Assembly (NCBI GenBank): GCA_024195265.1
Contig: JAJLRJ010000007.1
Span: 12,131,828-12,195,827, forward strand
Direction of reading: 5' to 3'
Source: Dendrophyllia cribrosa
Taxonomy: Eukaryota; Cnidaria; Anthozoa; Scleractinia; Dendrophylliidae
Length of the DNA: 64,000 bases
Shown here: in pieces, positions 1 through 11,808 of the stretch
Layout of the letters: every line of letters starts with the position of its first letter
How positions within the stretch are numbered: position 1 is the first letter of the stretch
Made by a program: the position numbers and the translations under genes
The notes under the pieces: model-generated
What the model saw: only the letters and a program-made list of their open reading frames with translations
What the model was told of the DNA's origin: nothing
Database searches by the model: none

Positions 1-212
1 CATCGAACGTGTCGGACCACGCAAATTTTCATCGGGCGATTGCAAGTGTTTGCGAGACTTTTAAGATTCCTTCACTCTATCCAGAACAAAAAGAATGTTT
101 GAAAGCACTTTTGAAAGGAAAAGATGTATATGCAAGTCTCCCTACCGGGTATGGGAAGTCGCTTATCTTTTCACAGGCGGCCCAAGCTCACTATCAGATA
201 ACCGGGACGTGA
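1..212 (+). CDS. RecQ-like DEAD-box helicase, N-terminal fragment
   Basis: The open frame enters from the left edge and ends at a TGA at 210-212. It has the layout of a RecQ-type helicase N-terminus: a Q-motif-like stretch (LYPEQKECL) followed by Walker A/motif I (LPTGYGKS). Such enzymes unwind DNA using ATP. No ATG is visible, so the start lies left of the window or in another exon. No later helicase motifs (DEAH box, motifs II-VI) follow, so this is either a first exon or a truncated repeat-borne copy. Family assignment is by motif only. Confidence 0.5.
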   Translation, partial: SNVSDHANFHRAIASVCETFKIPSLYPEQKECLKALLKGKDVYASLPTGYGKSLIFSQAAQAHYQITGT

Positions 213-866
213 CCCTTGCTTTATGAGCGGTATTGTGTTACAAAGATTCGATTTATAAAGGTTTGTATAGGAACTCAACGGTTTTGCATCGAAACTTAAA
301 AATTCGAATCGTATGTGAATAAAATTGACTTACCCTGTTGCTGTGTTGTATTCTTTGTTGTTTGCCTGTTCCTCGGGGCGATTTAACGCGATTTCGGCAA
401 GTTATTGTTATTTGGGTGTTCCACAAATAGCTACAAATAACGATATACGAATTTTCCCGCAAGTTTCTCGGAAGTCGCGCTAAATTCCCAGAAATGACCG
501 ATTAACCAATGAAGACACGGTAAATGTCCTACGTAATAGGATTAGCATAACAACCAATCATGATACGTCGCCAGCATTCCGGAAAAGTCACCCGGAGTGA
601 GGAGCAAGATTAGCGACGGCGTTACACAGACGCTTCTCTCCCCGATTTTTTTCTGAGGGGAGGAGGCGGCTGTCACAGGCTAGCATATGTACAGTATATC
701 GCTACGTACGATTTTAGCATTTGCATCAAGTTTTTAACTTTCATCATTTACTGTAATTTTGGTACCTTTTATGTCCTTTTATCACTCCCTTACTGTAAGT
801 TTTGCAGCTTTCATCATTTACTGCTTTCATTTACTGCTTTCATCATTTACTGTGACTAAACCACCA
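213..866. other. No gene seen
   Basis: AT-rich sequence with stop codons in all frames. A short repeat resembling TTTCATCATTTACTG occurs about four times between 740 and 855. Nothing else is supportable. Confidence 0.5.
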
Positions 867-1013
867 GGCCCCGGTTGTTCAAAAGGTGGATAACGCTAAC
901 CACCGGATAAATCACTATCCAGTGGATAAGTATTAACAAAACCAACTGTGTTATCCCCTGGATAGTGATTTATCCGGTGGATAGCGCTATCCATCTTTTG
1001 AACAACCGGGGCC
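867..1013. mobile_element. Foldback MITE, GGCCCCGGTTGTTC ends
   Basis: A 147-bp near-perfect palindrome whose ends read GGCCCCGGTTGTTCAAAAG and its complement. The arms also pair through the internal GGTGGATA and ATCACTATCCA blocks. It has no coding capacity, as expected for a non-autonomous DNA transposon. Its termini are related to those of the element at 23979-24304. Confidence 0.75.
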
Positions 1014-2003
1014 AGGCAGACACCTTGAGACACCGGATAGGGATCTGACAGGCTCTATTTACAACATTACATATTGATACAGAAATACATAATGGGAAGC
1101 TATATTGAAATACACTAATAAACAGCTAACTGACAATGTAATTGGCAAATTTGCAACGTAGCCAGAATTAATTTCCCAACGAACTTGGCAACCAGCGGTC
1201 AAAGTAAGCTGAAATACACTGTAAAACACTCATAGTAACATACCACCACCGTACCGCCGTTTCACTTAACATAAATCTTTTTTAATTCCAAACCATGGCC
1301 AGTTACGAGCGTATCATTTTTATCTCGTTGATGCGCATGCGCGCAAACGAGATATAGGTATCAGTATAAAAAAGGGACAAAAGTTGTTGACAAAGGTTCA
1401 TTGTTAGCTTTTGTGGACTTTTGTCCGGGGGGGGTTACTTCTTTCTTCTTTATAGAAGCTATATTAGGGTATTGAGGATATGGTTGGTTAAACCGGTTAG
1501 GATTTCAAGAAGGGCATCACATACCGCCACTAAAATTTTTGAGGAGCATCCCCGGACCTATTGTTAATTTCCCTAGGGTATTGGGATGTCAGAACTTGTC
1601 ATGAACTTGTCATATCTCACATTACGTCACCGCAAAGGCATTAAAGTTCTTATTAAGTTTCGATATCTCACGTTACCTATCAATTTTTCAAATTTTCAAT
1701 CATTTGTCGTAAAGCCATTAAAACTGCTTTAGAACAGTTTAGAAGGGTAAAAATAGGTCAAATGCGTTTTCTTGGGAAACGCAGTTTGAGAATTTCACGG
1801 TGTATTTTTACGAATGGAGACGTTTTAAGGAAGTTAAATGGGACGGGAAAGTTTGTGTTTTGCTGATGAGCGATATGGCAGAGCAAAATAGCATGAACTT
1901 TGGGTTTGTTCTATTTTGGGATACTGAATCATTGCTATTACGGTTTAATTGTGCAATAATATGGGAAAGACGTCATAGATTTGGTGATTTAGCTACCGTG
2001 CAC
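1014..2003. other. No gene seen
   Basis: No convincing coding region. A short GCGCATGCGC palindrome lies near 1335 and a G-run near 1427. A frame open from about 1800 looks fortuitous and runs into the repeat at 2004. Confidence 0.4.
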
Positions 2004-2125
2004 GAGGAAATTTTTGCGGAAGGAAAATTTTGCGGATTGCCCGACTGAATTTGTTTTGCGGGAGGAAATTTTTGCGGGTCGAGACAGCTAAAATTTCTGC
2101 TGGGAGGAAATGTTTGCGGATTTCT
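2004..2125. repeat. Degenerate minisatellite, GGAGGAAATTTTTGCGG unit
   Basis: Three to four imperfect copies of a unit resembling GAGGAAATTTTTGCGG are spaced irregularly between 2004 and 2125. Confidence 0.5.
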
Positions 2126-2516
2126 GGTCAAGTATAAATAAAATCCAAGGCATCGGTATTAAACTGCAATTTTACTTCCTGACCGGAGGTTTCTATAGTT
2201 CCCGTAGTTATGGTTGCTGTTCTGACGCCAATATGAACATAAACAACGAGAAAACTAGTGAGTGAATTATTGTACGTTGTTGTAAAAACGTATCAGTATT
2301 ATGATAACAGTCTCTGGTTCTTTTGTGAGGACGTGTCTGGAGTTGAATCGGGAATACAGATGACTGTTGTGCCGGTCGCCTCGGAGTTATGAGAGCAATA
2401 TGTTCACTGTTAAAAAGTTCCTGTTAAGCCGATATACATCATTAAGGTTACAGTGTACCTTCGGGGGTGTCTCCAGTATAACAGCTCTAGCGTCTTAAGA
2501 TTACTCTTAGTATATG

Positions 2517-2955
2517 TAATAGGACTACATGCTGTCCAATTTGGAAATAATTGGATGAAAAAAATTCCGAGGACAGCCAAAATTGGACGAGGCCGTAGGC
2601 CATAGTTAATAGAATAAACTGGTTATGAAACTCAGTCAGTCCTTTGTTATATGTTTTTGTTCTCCATTTCTTTTGTTCGTTTGCCTTGACCCTGCACAAA
2701 ACACAAAAGGTATTGAAATGCATATGAGCAACTGACCAGTAGAAACATTTGGGCTAACACGTTAAACAAAACAATGTGCAGGGTCACGGTTCGTTCAACA
2801 TAAAACAAAGCAGCTTTGTACACTCTTTTTGAAATTTATTGAGCTTCATAATCAGTTTGTTCTATTAACTATGCGTAGGCCGAGTCCAATTTGGCTGTCA
2901 GAGGAATTTTTTTAATCCAATTATTTCCAAATTGGACAAGCATGTAGTCCTATTA
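2517..2955. mobile_element. Inverted-repeat element about 440 bp
   Basis: The left end (TAATAGGACTACATG, then GTCCAATTTGGAAATAATTGG) recurs in reverse complement at the right end. The arms are about 120 bp and roughly 85-90% alike by eye. No protein is encoded. It looks like a MITE lying downstream of the broken Crypton gene. Confidence 0.65.
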
Positions 2956-3212
2956 CTTATTAATTATATAGCTAGTGAGGAAATACAGCTTCGCAAGGAA
3001 AACTATGGGAACTGTCTCTGATAAAAAACAGACTGAAATCTTAATAATTTTTTTATTTTAATTCATTTTTAAATACATGCTGTAGTCCAAATAGAAATGA
3101 ATTTCATTATCACAATTGAATTTAATAAATATAATAAATATAACAATACTGTAAAACTTTAAGGTCAAAAAATTTAGAATTTCATTATTTTGAAACTATC
3201 CAGTTTTCAATA

Positions 3213-3743
3213 TCAAGAAATAAAAGTGTGTAAAGAAATAACACACACACAATAAACACCAGCATTCTTTAGCTTTTGCACACAAGTTTTTCTGCTCGAA
3301 TGATTGGTAATTTTCTTACCAGTGGCAGCAGTTAAACCAGACTTGACAGCCATGTCTTTCATTATCTGTCCAATTTTGTGTTCACCCATTCGTTGTCTGC
3401 TAAACCATACTTGACCCTTGGGTTTTGAAATAGTTGTCAAGTAGAATGGCCCACTGTCTCTCATTTCCTGTGGTCGTCTAGACAGCATTTCTTCGAAAAG
3501 CATTACAGGGCATCTTTCGCCGCCAGTCGAAAACATTTTGGGTTGTACAGCTCTGTGGGCGATCCGGAGACCTCCTTGCCTCGTTTTTGTAGGACCTTCT
3601 TTAAAAGTTACGTATTTGACAACGCTGTCAGGACTGGTTATGATGCTGAAATCTTCCACCATCATTGAATAGTGCTCTTGTCTCCCTCGGAGGCCAAAGT
3701 GTTCAGTGACATTTTTAAAGTTTACATTGACCAGAGCTTGAGC
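3213..3743 (-). pseudogene. Crypton-type tyrosine recombinase, C-terminal part
   Basis: The minus-strand reading frame shows features of the Crypton / ZMYM2-QRICH1-like (DUF3504) recombinase family: FGLRGRQEH near the beginning of this piece and NHSSRKTC near its end. These enzymes cut and rejoin DNA through a catalytic tyrosine. The N-terminal half of the same gene lies at 4592-5123; the two are separated by an 848-bp foldback element whose 10-bp target duplication falls in the codons for AQA. No catalytic tyrosine region was identified before the stop, so the 3' end may be truncated or in another exon. Confidence 0.6.
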
Positions 3744-4591
3744 GGTAGTCCCGAAAACGAAGACCCCGAAAACGAAGACCCGAAGACCCATTACGAAAAC
3801 GAAGACCCATTAAAATGCGAAAACCGAATGTGCTCACGCTCACAAATGCAATATTTCGACGTTAACTTTGAGCTTGGAACACTGGGAGAGCAAGGGTAAA
3901 GCAAGACTGCAGTTTCGATTCTACTCGTGAATCTCGTCAGTTGCTAGAGGTATATCTCATGGATATTGGTAACGTTCAAAAGTTTTAGCCGTTTATACAT
4001 CGCTTAGCGGATCGAAAATGCGCGCCTATATTTCTATTGGTCCAGAGATTCTGGCCAATTAGGTAAGTCTTGTGCAAATTTCGATCCGGCATACAGTTGT
4101 GTTTCTTTAGAAGGATTTTTCGTCAGTATTTGAACCATGTAGGATATTGTCCTTTCTGAGAAGTACATAGACTTCAAGAGTAAATATAACATTTCAACAT
4201 CCCTAAAAATGGAGACCTGAATATGCGTATGGACTGAATAAATTCTCCTCTTTAGTACAATTGTACGCGTTCAAATAAATAGGGGACGGGAGGAGTACGG
4301 GAAGAGGGAGAGGAAAGGGCGGGAGTCGATTGATAAAGTTACAGGAAGCGGGAGGTTCTGACCCCCCTTTATAGTGGCCTGGAGTACACCGAGCTCGTAG
4401 TGTTCCTGTCCTTGTGTTAAAGCGCAGCTAAGTTAATGTGTTGAAGTAACTCCTTTCGTTTAATTTTTCGGTCTTCGTTTAATTTCGTAATGGGTCTTCG
4501 TTTTCGTAGGGGGTCTTTGTTTTCGTAATGGGTCTTCGTTTTCGTAATGGCATGGGTCTTCGTTTTCGGGGTCTTCGTTTTCGAGACTACC
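3744..4591. mobile_element. 848-bp foldback transposon inserted in the Crypton gene
   Basis: Ends are GGTAGTCCCGAAAACGAAGA and its near complement, followed inward by tandem copies of a 15-bp unit resembling CGAAAACGAAGACCC on both sides. A 10-bp direct repeat, GAGCTTGAGC, flanks it at 3734-3743 and 4592-4601. Long repeated termini and a 10-bp duplication would suit a Mutator-like (MULE) non-autonomous element, but no transposase is present to confirm the superfamily. Confidence 0.8.
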
Positions 4592-5123
4592 GAGCTTGAG
4601 CAGAATGTTTACCGAGCTGACCTGACTGCCAGAGGAATTCTTCGTCTTCTTCATTCAAAGCGTGAGATGCATTTTTTCGCTTTCCGTAACCCTTCACTCT
4701 CAATTCTCTTGCTTTCGCCTCAAGTTGCTGCCTTGACTTTTCAAATTCGCGGTCTCGCAAGATGCTGTGTTTTTCGCCAGCGTTTTTTAAATGGCGGTCC
4801 AACATGCTCTGCATCACTGCCAGACTTTCTGGTTCATATTCGCCGCCGTCTTTTTTTCGAATTTCGGCAAAGAAGCGGCAGAGAATTGCATCTAGCTCTT
4901 CTGGAGGGATATCTTCAAAACGTCTCGCTTCGTTATTACGCTGGAGTTTCCACTCGTTGAAAACGTTCAGCCACGTTTTTGTGCTCTTGGCGGTGTTTGA
5001 GTTTTCGTTTCTGCTTCTAAGAGTATTAATTTCCTCTTCCTGCAACCATGAAAATCTCTCATTTGTGTTAGAACTGCTACAGATGGAAAAATTTGGCAAA
5101 TTTTCTTCACTGAATTCCTCCAT
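4592..5123 (-). pseudogene. Crypton-type tyrosine recombinase, N-terminal part
   Basis: Begins with an ATG at 5123 and runs about 175 codons into the foldback element. The stretch STKTWLNVFNEW and the helical region after it resemble the N-terminal SAM-like/core-binding domain of Crypton and DUF3504 proteins. The frame resumes at 3743 on the far side of the inserted element. A palindrome CTGTCCTATTTTTTCCCAAATAGGACAG lies just upstream near 5237-5265. Function is lost unless the insertion is polymorphic. Confidence 0.6.
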
Positions 5124-6089
5124 GTTGTCAACAACAATGGCGACCTGTCCTGCTTTCAGTGCTGACGTTTGCTCACTGCTGATTGGTTGGTTTCACAATC
5201 CATTGTTTTTCTCGGATTTCATTGGCTGAAACAAACTGTCCTATTTTTTCCCAAATAGGACAGTTTCTGCATTTTTATTCAAACTCCATATTGAAAACTG
5301 TCCAAATTAAATCCCAAATTGGACAGTTCTGAGAAATTAAAGGATAATAGCCGTGCTGACAATACTGGATTAACTGACTGCTATATGATTAATATACCTA
5401 AACCCAGATATCAAATTAAAGCTTATAGAGCTGGCTATCTAAATATGGAAACCATTTGGTAATAAAATGAATTGTCGAATTTTTTACGACGTCTAAATTC
5501 GAACGTCCGAATCAGCTTTAAAACGCTATAACTCAAAGCGATTATTGTGTTTTGCTAATTTGATTTGTTCTCGGGTTTCCGGACACGAAGCGCTAAAAAA
5601 ACGTGTCGGCGATTTCCCATATTCAATTGCAGTGAAAAGTTACAGAATGTTTTCGAAAAAGGGAGAAAACAAATTGAAGTGATCGCACGGAAATGGCTCT
5701 TGACGAAAAAGTTTTCGGAAATAAGAAATTCGCCGACACGTTTTTGTTGATTATATATTAGCCTAGCTTGTGTCCAAATTTAAGGAAAATCGAACAAATT
5801 CCCTTTGAGTTGTAGTTCTTTAAAGTGTCCCCTACAAGCGAAAAATTAACTTTGAGAAAACAGCCCTTAGAAAAACATATCGCTTCATAAACAAACTCCG
5901 CCCACAAAAGTTATACCGTCATTTCTCCGTCAATTTTCACTATTTTTCGATAATTTTTTTTTGGATGAAAGTTCATTCTGTAAACTTTATTTTGACGCCA
6001 AAAAAAAAATTTCAATAAATTTTCGATCTGAAGGTACACTGTAACCTTAAAACAAGTAATTTTTTCTGCGGTAGTATATTTCTGCGGTG
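5124..6089. other. No gene; hairpin repeats
   Basis: Non-coding. Two inverted motifs are visible: TGTCCTATTTT... near 5237-5265 and AACGTGTCGGCGATTT at about 5600-5615, pairing with AAATTCGCCGACACGTT at about 5726-5743. These are probably remnants of small foldback elements. Confidence 0.4.
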
Positions 6090-6480
6090 GAAAATTTAAT
6101 ACAAAATAAAATAATACTGAATAACAATGCAACAACGGACAACCTTGTCTAACTCCCCGTTCGAGCGAAAAGGCTGACGAGAGCCATCCAGGTAATATTG
6201 GTGTAAACAATGTTTACCCAGTGCCGGAAATTTTGGCCGAAATTAACGCGCTCTAAAACGCGTTGCAAAAAGCCGTGATTAACCCGGTCGAAAGCCTTTT
6301 CCTGATCCAGGCTAATAACAGCGGCCGAAACCTGTTTATGGTTTACATAGTCGATCGTATCCCGGATCAGAAAAAGGTTTTCAAAAATACTGCGGTCAGG
6401 AATCCCGCATGTTTGATCTTCGCTGAGAATCAGCGGTATAACGTAGTCGGTTGGCTAGTACTTTAGTACAAATTTAATAA
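6090..6480 (-). pseudogene. LINE reverse transcriptase fragment (L1/Tx1-like)
   Basis: Minus-strand frames contain the reverse transcriptase signatures SLDQEKAFDRVNH (around 6270-6330) and GVRQGCPL (around 6130-6160), in the order expected for an L1-type LINE. Frame changes and stops separate them, so this is a dead fragment. Confidence 0.6.
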
Positions 6481-6961
6481 TCTGTGTTTAACAGAGAAAT
6501 TGGTCATCGGCGTACGGTAAAAATTTTCACACTTCACACAGGACCGATAAGAAATTTACGACACTTCTACGAAGACATACTATATTAATCGACCACGACC
6601 AGATACCAACCACACATGCAAGATGGTCGCCAAATGTTATACCTAGCGCGCGTTTTTTTGGGACATACTCTGGTCATTCTGAAATCAGAATACGCTAACA
6701 AAACTATGTTGTTTACATTCTCACACACGGAAATTTTTCCAGGTACACATAGTCAAAGTAGCGACTTCTTTCCATATTTTACGAAAGGAATAGGCGCAAT
6801 AGTTTGAGGTTTTCTGTTTTTGGAATGGGCAGAATACGTAGAAAAGAAACGCGCCCTTAGTTTCAATCCCTGCGCGGTCTACATTCCCACCCGGCTTGGC
6901 GGACCACAACGCAAATTTGTCGTTCTATGCCTGCTCACGCGGTGAGCATCTAATGGAGCTA
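6481..6961. other. No gene seen
   Basis: Only short random frames here. The sequence is unremarkable apart from its position between two LINE remnants. Confidence 0.3.
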
Positions 6962-8155
6962 TCACATGAATGACATGATCGATGTGGTATAGAGCTCGGT
7001 TAGAAAGTTAAGTAGGTAATGTGAGTTACGAAATAAAAACAAATAAATAAGACATTGAATCACAAAATAATTCAGTAATTTTACTGTGCCTGTGGTGCCC
7101 GAATAGTCGCGTAGTTTTGCCCGAATAATACTACATTTTTGGAGACTGGGGGGGCTCCTTGGATTACAAAATTTAAATAAGAAAGGAAAAACGAAATGAA
7201 TTCTGGTAGTTGTAGTCGAATGACGCCATCGTGCAAATGGCCTATTGTGGTTACAGGGGGAGGGGAGGGTGTCGTTGCTGGTTGCGGTAGTGGGAATTTG
7301 GTGTCCCCCCGGGCGCTGGAGCGTCGTGGTTCGCCTCGCGGCGTTTCGCTTTCGGGCAGTCTTTAACAACGTGCTCGGAAGACAGGCACCGGAGGCATAG
7401 TATTGGCTGGCCCGTGTACTTAAAAAAAACTCGAGCCCCTGAGTGACTAATTTGAGTGGCACTGCCTTTTGTAAACGTGTGAATTCTACGACACGGATGC
7501 CGTTCTCGATGTGCTCGTAGCCCGGCTCGTAGCCCGGAGCTTTGAAGCAAAGCCAGCGGACTGCTCGCGCTTTGAGGTCGCCGTATTGTTCCAGGAGTTG
7601 TAGCAGGTTTTCATCGGGGAATTCAACGGGAACGAAGCATGACACGTGTAGTGCTTTTTGCCCTAAAAGGCGTAAAGAGATAACGCGGCTTTCTTAGTCA
7701 AAGCCCGATGCCGCCAACCGCGTGACCGATTCTGTAGATCGGAGGGTGATGTCGAAGCACTTTCCTCCGTAGAGGGGTACAACCCCAACGATTTCTTCCT
7801 TAAAGTCTGGTAACGACTGCGCTATACTGAGCGAGTCAAGAGCCAGGTTTTCCTGCGCTATCAAGCGGACAGTTCTAGTGTGGGCGAACGGCTGGTGCGC
7901 GGGACGCGCGGCCATCTCCACGTAACGCGAGGGCGAGAAAACTCGCGAGACCAAAACCACAAAATTGAAAAGCACGCACTCACCAAAGCGAAGACAGATG
8001 GTTACCAGACGCTTTCTTGCTTGTGGTGAAAAAACAGCACCAAATCTTGTGAAAAAAGCTCTCCTTAGTCGTCGAAGTTGAGGACTATTCTGGTTTTTGG
8101 CCTTGAAAAAGTGGAGCACTGATAAGAACAGATAACAACAAAACAACAACAACAA
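6962..8155 (-). pseudogene. LINE ORF1 (gag-like) remnant with CCHC zinc knuckle
   Basis: Minus-strand frames encode, in order, a segment ending KCFDITLRSTESVTRL (7694-8155), a second segment with SCFVPVEFPDENLLQLLEQYGDLKAR (6962-7645), and a CCHC knuckle with Cys, Cys, His, Cys encoded at about 7356-7397. This resembles the nucleic-acid-binding ORF1 of L1/Tx1-type LINEs. A duplicated GYEPGYE and frame breaks show decay. It may belong with the reverse transcriptase fragment at 6090-6480, in the same orientation. Confidence 0.55.
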
Positions 8156-8270
8156 AAATCTTTATTAGTTAGTTATTATAGAGTTTATAATACTGGCCTG
8201 CAGGTAGCAAAAGCTAATCTAGGCAGGCCAGTGAAATTAATTACATGATTAGAAATCGCTACACACACTA

Positions 8271-8458
8271 CAGTGGAACCCCGTTAATACGACCACCGTT
8301 GGGCCATAAAAATGTGGTCGTATTAATGGGGTGGTCGGATTAACGAGGTTTTCCAGATAGGAAAATGATTGAATGAACGCTTTTTCTTGCCTCCAAAAAG
8401 TGGTCGTAATAACGAGGTGGTCGTATTAACGGGGTGGTCGTAAGGCGGGGTTCCACTG
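8271..8458. mobile_element. pogo/mariner-like MITE
   Basis: A 188-bp element with inverted ends CAGTGGAACCCCG and CGGGGTTCCACTG, each flanked by TA (8269-8270 and 8459-8460). Internal copies of GTGGTCGTATTAA occur in both orientations. TA duplication plus CAGT ends fits the pogo/Tc1-mariner superfamily. Confidence 0.8.
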
Positions 8459-8570
8459 TAATTTGTTGAAATAAAAAGAAAGGATCAAACAATAGAAGAA
8501 AAGAAGAAACAAAAAGAAAAAAAAAAAACAAGTGATCAAAATAAAAGAAAGAGAATTGTGAAAATATTAA

Positions 8571-9092
8571 TTAATTACTTTTTGATTTAACTTTAGAGAT
8601 AATCTCGTCAATATTAATATAGGAATCTGCTTCTTTAAGTATAGTCAAAAGTATATTCTTAATTTTGTTTTTGAATGAACTCTTTGATAGTTCTCTCAGA
8701 AAGCATGGTATCTCATTCCATAATTTTGCTCCAATTCTAGAAAAGGCTTTTCTTTGTATTTCAAGTCTCGAGTTTTTTATATAGAAGTTATTAGAAGTGG
8801 AGGATCGTGTATTATAAGAGTGGACAGTGGAAGTATTTTTAAATAAATTTAGGATGTTTATTGGGGCTGAACCATTTCTAACGTCATACATTAAGCTAGA
8901 TAATGATTCATAATATAAAAAGTTCAAAGGCATTATATTAGCATTGATAAATAATGGAACGGTATGCTCGCTACATTTAGCAAAGTACATAAAACGGATT
9001 ACTCGTTTTTGTAGTATAAAAATTTTATTTAGATAAGACTTACAGGCCTGGCCCCAGACAATGAATCCATAAGTTATATAGGGATCCCCCAA
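8571..9092 (-). pseudogene. LINE ORF2 C-terminal fragment
   Basis: A 173-codon minus-strand frame resembles the C-terminal tail of Jockey/CR1-type LINE reverse transcriptases: LNKIFILQKRVIRFM followed by a HSYNTRSS and RKAFSRIGAKLWNEIP layout. The polymerase domain is missing, as in 5'-truncated insertions. A long A/T-rich stretch follows downstream, consistent with a LINE 3' tail. Confidence 0.65.
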
Positions 9093-9506
9093 TGCTGTAC
9101 AGAAAAGTTGTTAGCAGAGGGGTACGGGTTCCCCTCCTTTTGCAAAATAATAATAATAATAATGATAAGGCCCGGCCTATAACATTTTCTAAACACGACA
9201 CGTCTATTGTATAACCAAATTATAGACCCCATTTTAGTCAGTAGCGTGAAAATGTAAACTTTGTAATCGAAAATTAGTGGTTTTCTGTTTTTAATACCCC
9301 AAATGGCTACTAAAATAAAACTACGCCATGTTCTTGACCATGTCGTGAACATAAATTTCTATTGGCTGATTTGCATCATGCCGGCGATGTTTTCATGTAC
9401 GAATTTTGAGTATACTTATTCTAAAGGTGCGCTACAAAGGCATCTTTACCATATTCACTATCAATTCTTCTATTTTTTTTTATTAACCTCATGTTCTAAC
9501 GCATTA
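9093..9506. other. No gene; AAT microsatellite
   Basis: Short ATAATAATAATAATGATAA tract near 9146-9165. No coding region supported. Confidence 0.35.
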
Positions 9507-10532
9507 CAGTGTGTTGCCCAGTTTCCGGCCAGTACCAGTTTCCGGCCAAAAAACAATTACGTCGGTTATGTTCGTCGGAGTTTTAAATTTTCGTCCACCG
9601 AAGCGTTCCGAAAGAAAGACGAACATTTCCGCTACACATTGGTGGTTTTGGCGTTCTTTTTGAACAAGGAACGGCTGAGGAAGGAAATGTTTTGTCCAGG
9701 TGATTGAACGTTTAGCGATTAATTTTGGCTCGTTTCACTGCACATCAAAACTACCGTAGATAAACAAATAGCTCGTTTCACAGGAAATATCTCAAGGAGC
9801 TTCATAATTTTTGGACAAATATTAGATTAAAGATGAAAGTGATTAGGGAATCTATCATCGTCAGCTGGAATAGGGCTGTTCCTGAAATTTTAGCAGTCAA
9901 CTCTCAGCGAAGATTTCGACCTAGTGTGCCAGTTTCCGGCCACTAAAAGACACATTGCTCAAAACCTATTTCTTATTAAGTGAAAGAACCGAATATTAAA
10001 ATTTCCTGGTCGAGAAATTAAAGATACATGTGTTAGTGTAACAAAGATTACGAATTAACAACAGCTTATGCATGTATAGCGTGACTAAAAGTACGTAAGT
10101 CATGATTTGTTTTTGTAGTAGTCTGTCAACAAACTGCGGAAGACACGCTTCCGGGTCACTAAGGTCATACGTATTTTGAATAGTAACACAGTAGGCGACA
10201 AAGCTTAATATTGAAACTTACCTGATATTTATAACTAGGCGACCACTATTATCAAGGGACTTACAAGTCGGTTTACGTCGAGCGGTTTCAAGGAAAATTT
10301 ACTTTAAGTCGGTGGCCGGAAACTGGGCTAGCTGGCCGGAAACTGGGCAACTTACTAGTTTTGCGAAAAATGGTATAATTTCTTTAATACTTGGGGAAGG
10401 TCGCCAACCATTTAACGTTTTAAAGGTAAGTAAATGAACTGTCTTTGAAAGGAAATTGAGAAATTTTCCGTGCAAAACAAAGGAGTTATAGCGATTACAA
10501 ACTAAAGTGGCCGGAAACTGGGCAACATACTG
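9507..10532. mobile_element. 1.0-kb TA-flanked element, repeated TTTCCGGCC motif
   Basis: Ends CAGTGTGTTGCCCAGTTTCC and GGAAACTGGGCAACATACTG are inverted and flanked by TA (9505-9506, 10533-10534). The motif CAGTTTCCGGCC recurs inside near 9531, 9922, 10315 and 10335, in both orientations. No transposase is encoded. TA target and CAGT ends suggest a non-autonomous pogo/mariner element with subterminal binding-site repeats. Confidence 0.75.
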
Positions 10533-10789
10533 TAACGAGATGGCTTTAAGACCCCTTTGATCACTTACTCGAGCAATCTGTCTTGTCTTGTCTTCTTGAT
10601 ATGGTCTTGTTTACTCGAGAAATTGTTATTTACAATTGAGCAATTGAGCAATTGTTATTTACTCGAGCAATCTGTCTTGTTACTCATGCGCGTAGCGGCA
10701 TGAGTTATAAAATGGGCTCCGTTTTTCTTTTTATTACTTATGCGCATAGCGCGCATAAGGTAAGGTTCCGGCTTCGTTTTTCTTGTTAT

Positions 10790-11808
10790 TATTTTTATTA
10801 TTATTATTTTTATTTTTTGTGTCAAGATTTTGCATGCAAATTTATGCACGCATATTTTAGTGACCGGGTCCTCGGGTCACCAACATTCTACAAAAATGGC
10901 TGCCGCGCTCGGCATGTGCTTGGTTTTTAAACCCGTAGTTTCGTGTCATCGGATTAATAACTCACATTTAAAATATTCAAAATGGAAAGAGAAAGCTTTA
11001 AGGAATACCCAAAGCCGCTATAGTGGAGAAAAAGGAGACCTTTTAGCAACTAATCTTGCTTCAAGGAAATTCATACGCTTTTATCAGTGTGGGGCGATCA
11101 AAACCGAAGAAGCAGAGTTTTAAAGAATTTTCAAACAGACGAGGGACTTTACCGTAAAAGAAATTACAAATTTTGGTGAGAATTTATGTTGATATCAATT
11201 TGTGATTCACTTTTTCTTTGTGTTCTGGTTAGTTTTGGAGAAATATTTATAAAACATGTTAAAATTCAATCGTAATGACATCTGATATTATGTAAACAAA
11301 ACAAGACTTAATTTTATACCTGTAGTTCTAACTTCACACGCGCGTCGCCTAATACGCAAAGATGTTTGTGTATGTTTTGCAATTTTCATTTCCAAATCAG
11401 TTTCTAGGGCAATTTCCGATACAACTGGTGTATTTTATTCAAAAATTAGTCATACTTTTAGTCTAGACCGAGTAAAAGTTTTTGTGCACGGTCGCGTAAT
11501 TCTGTTATTGAGATTCACTAAAATTGAAAAAATAGCCCGGTCGTTTGCTGATTTCATTGCTTTTAAAAGTAGTCTTTTCAAATGTAAAGAAAGAAGTCAC
11601 GGTTTGGGAAATAAAAGACGAGTGTGTATTTGATCGGGAATCAATAAATTAAATATTCAAAGCGAGTACAGAAAACGTGTTTTAGCGTGTTCTTTAGTGT
11701 GTCACGCAAAATTCGTTGAGGGGGGAGGGATGCGTGACCCATTTAAAATAAACTGTATAACTTTCTTATGCAAGCGCATAAGTACAGGCTACCAGTGTAG
11801 CCTCTTGT
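10790..11808 (+). repeat. Block A of inverted complex, with conserved 97-codon frame
   Basis: Matches 13194-14200 in reverse complement. It contains a 97-codon frame (10830-11123, HQHSTKMAAALGMCLVF...) that differs from its partner by one residue. I do not recognise the protein. Conservation of the frame may simply reflect recent duplication. Confidence 0.7.
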
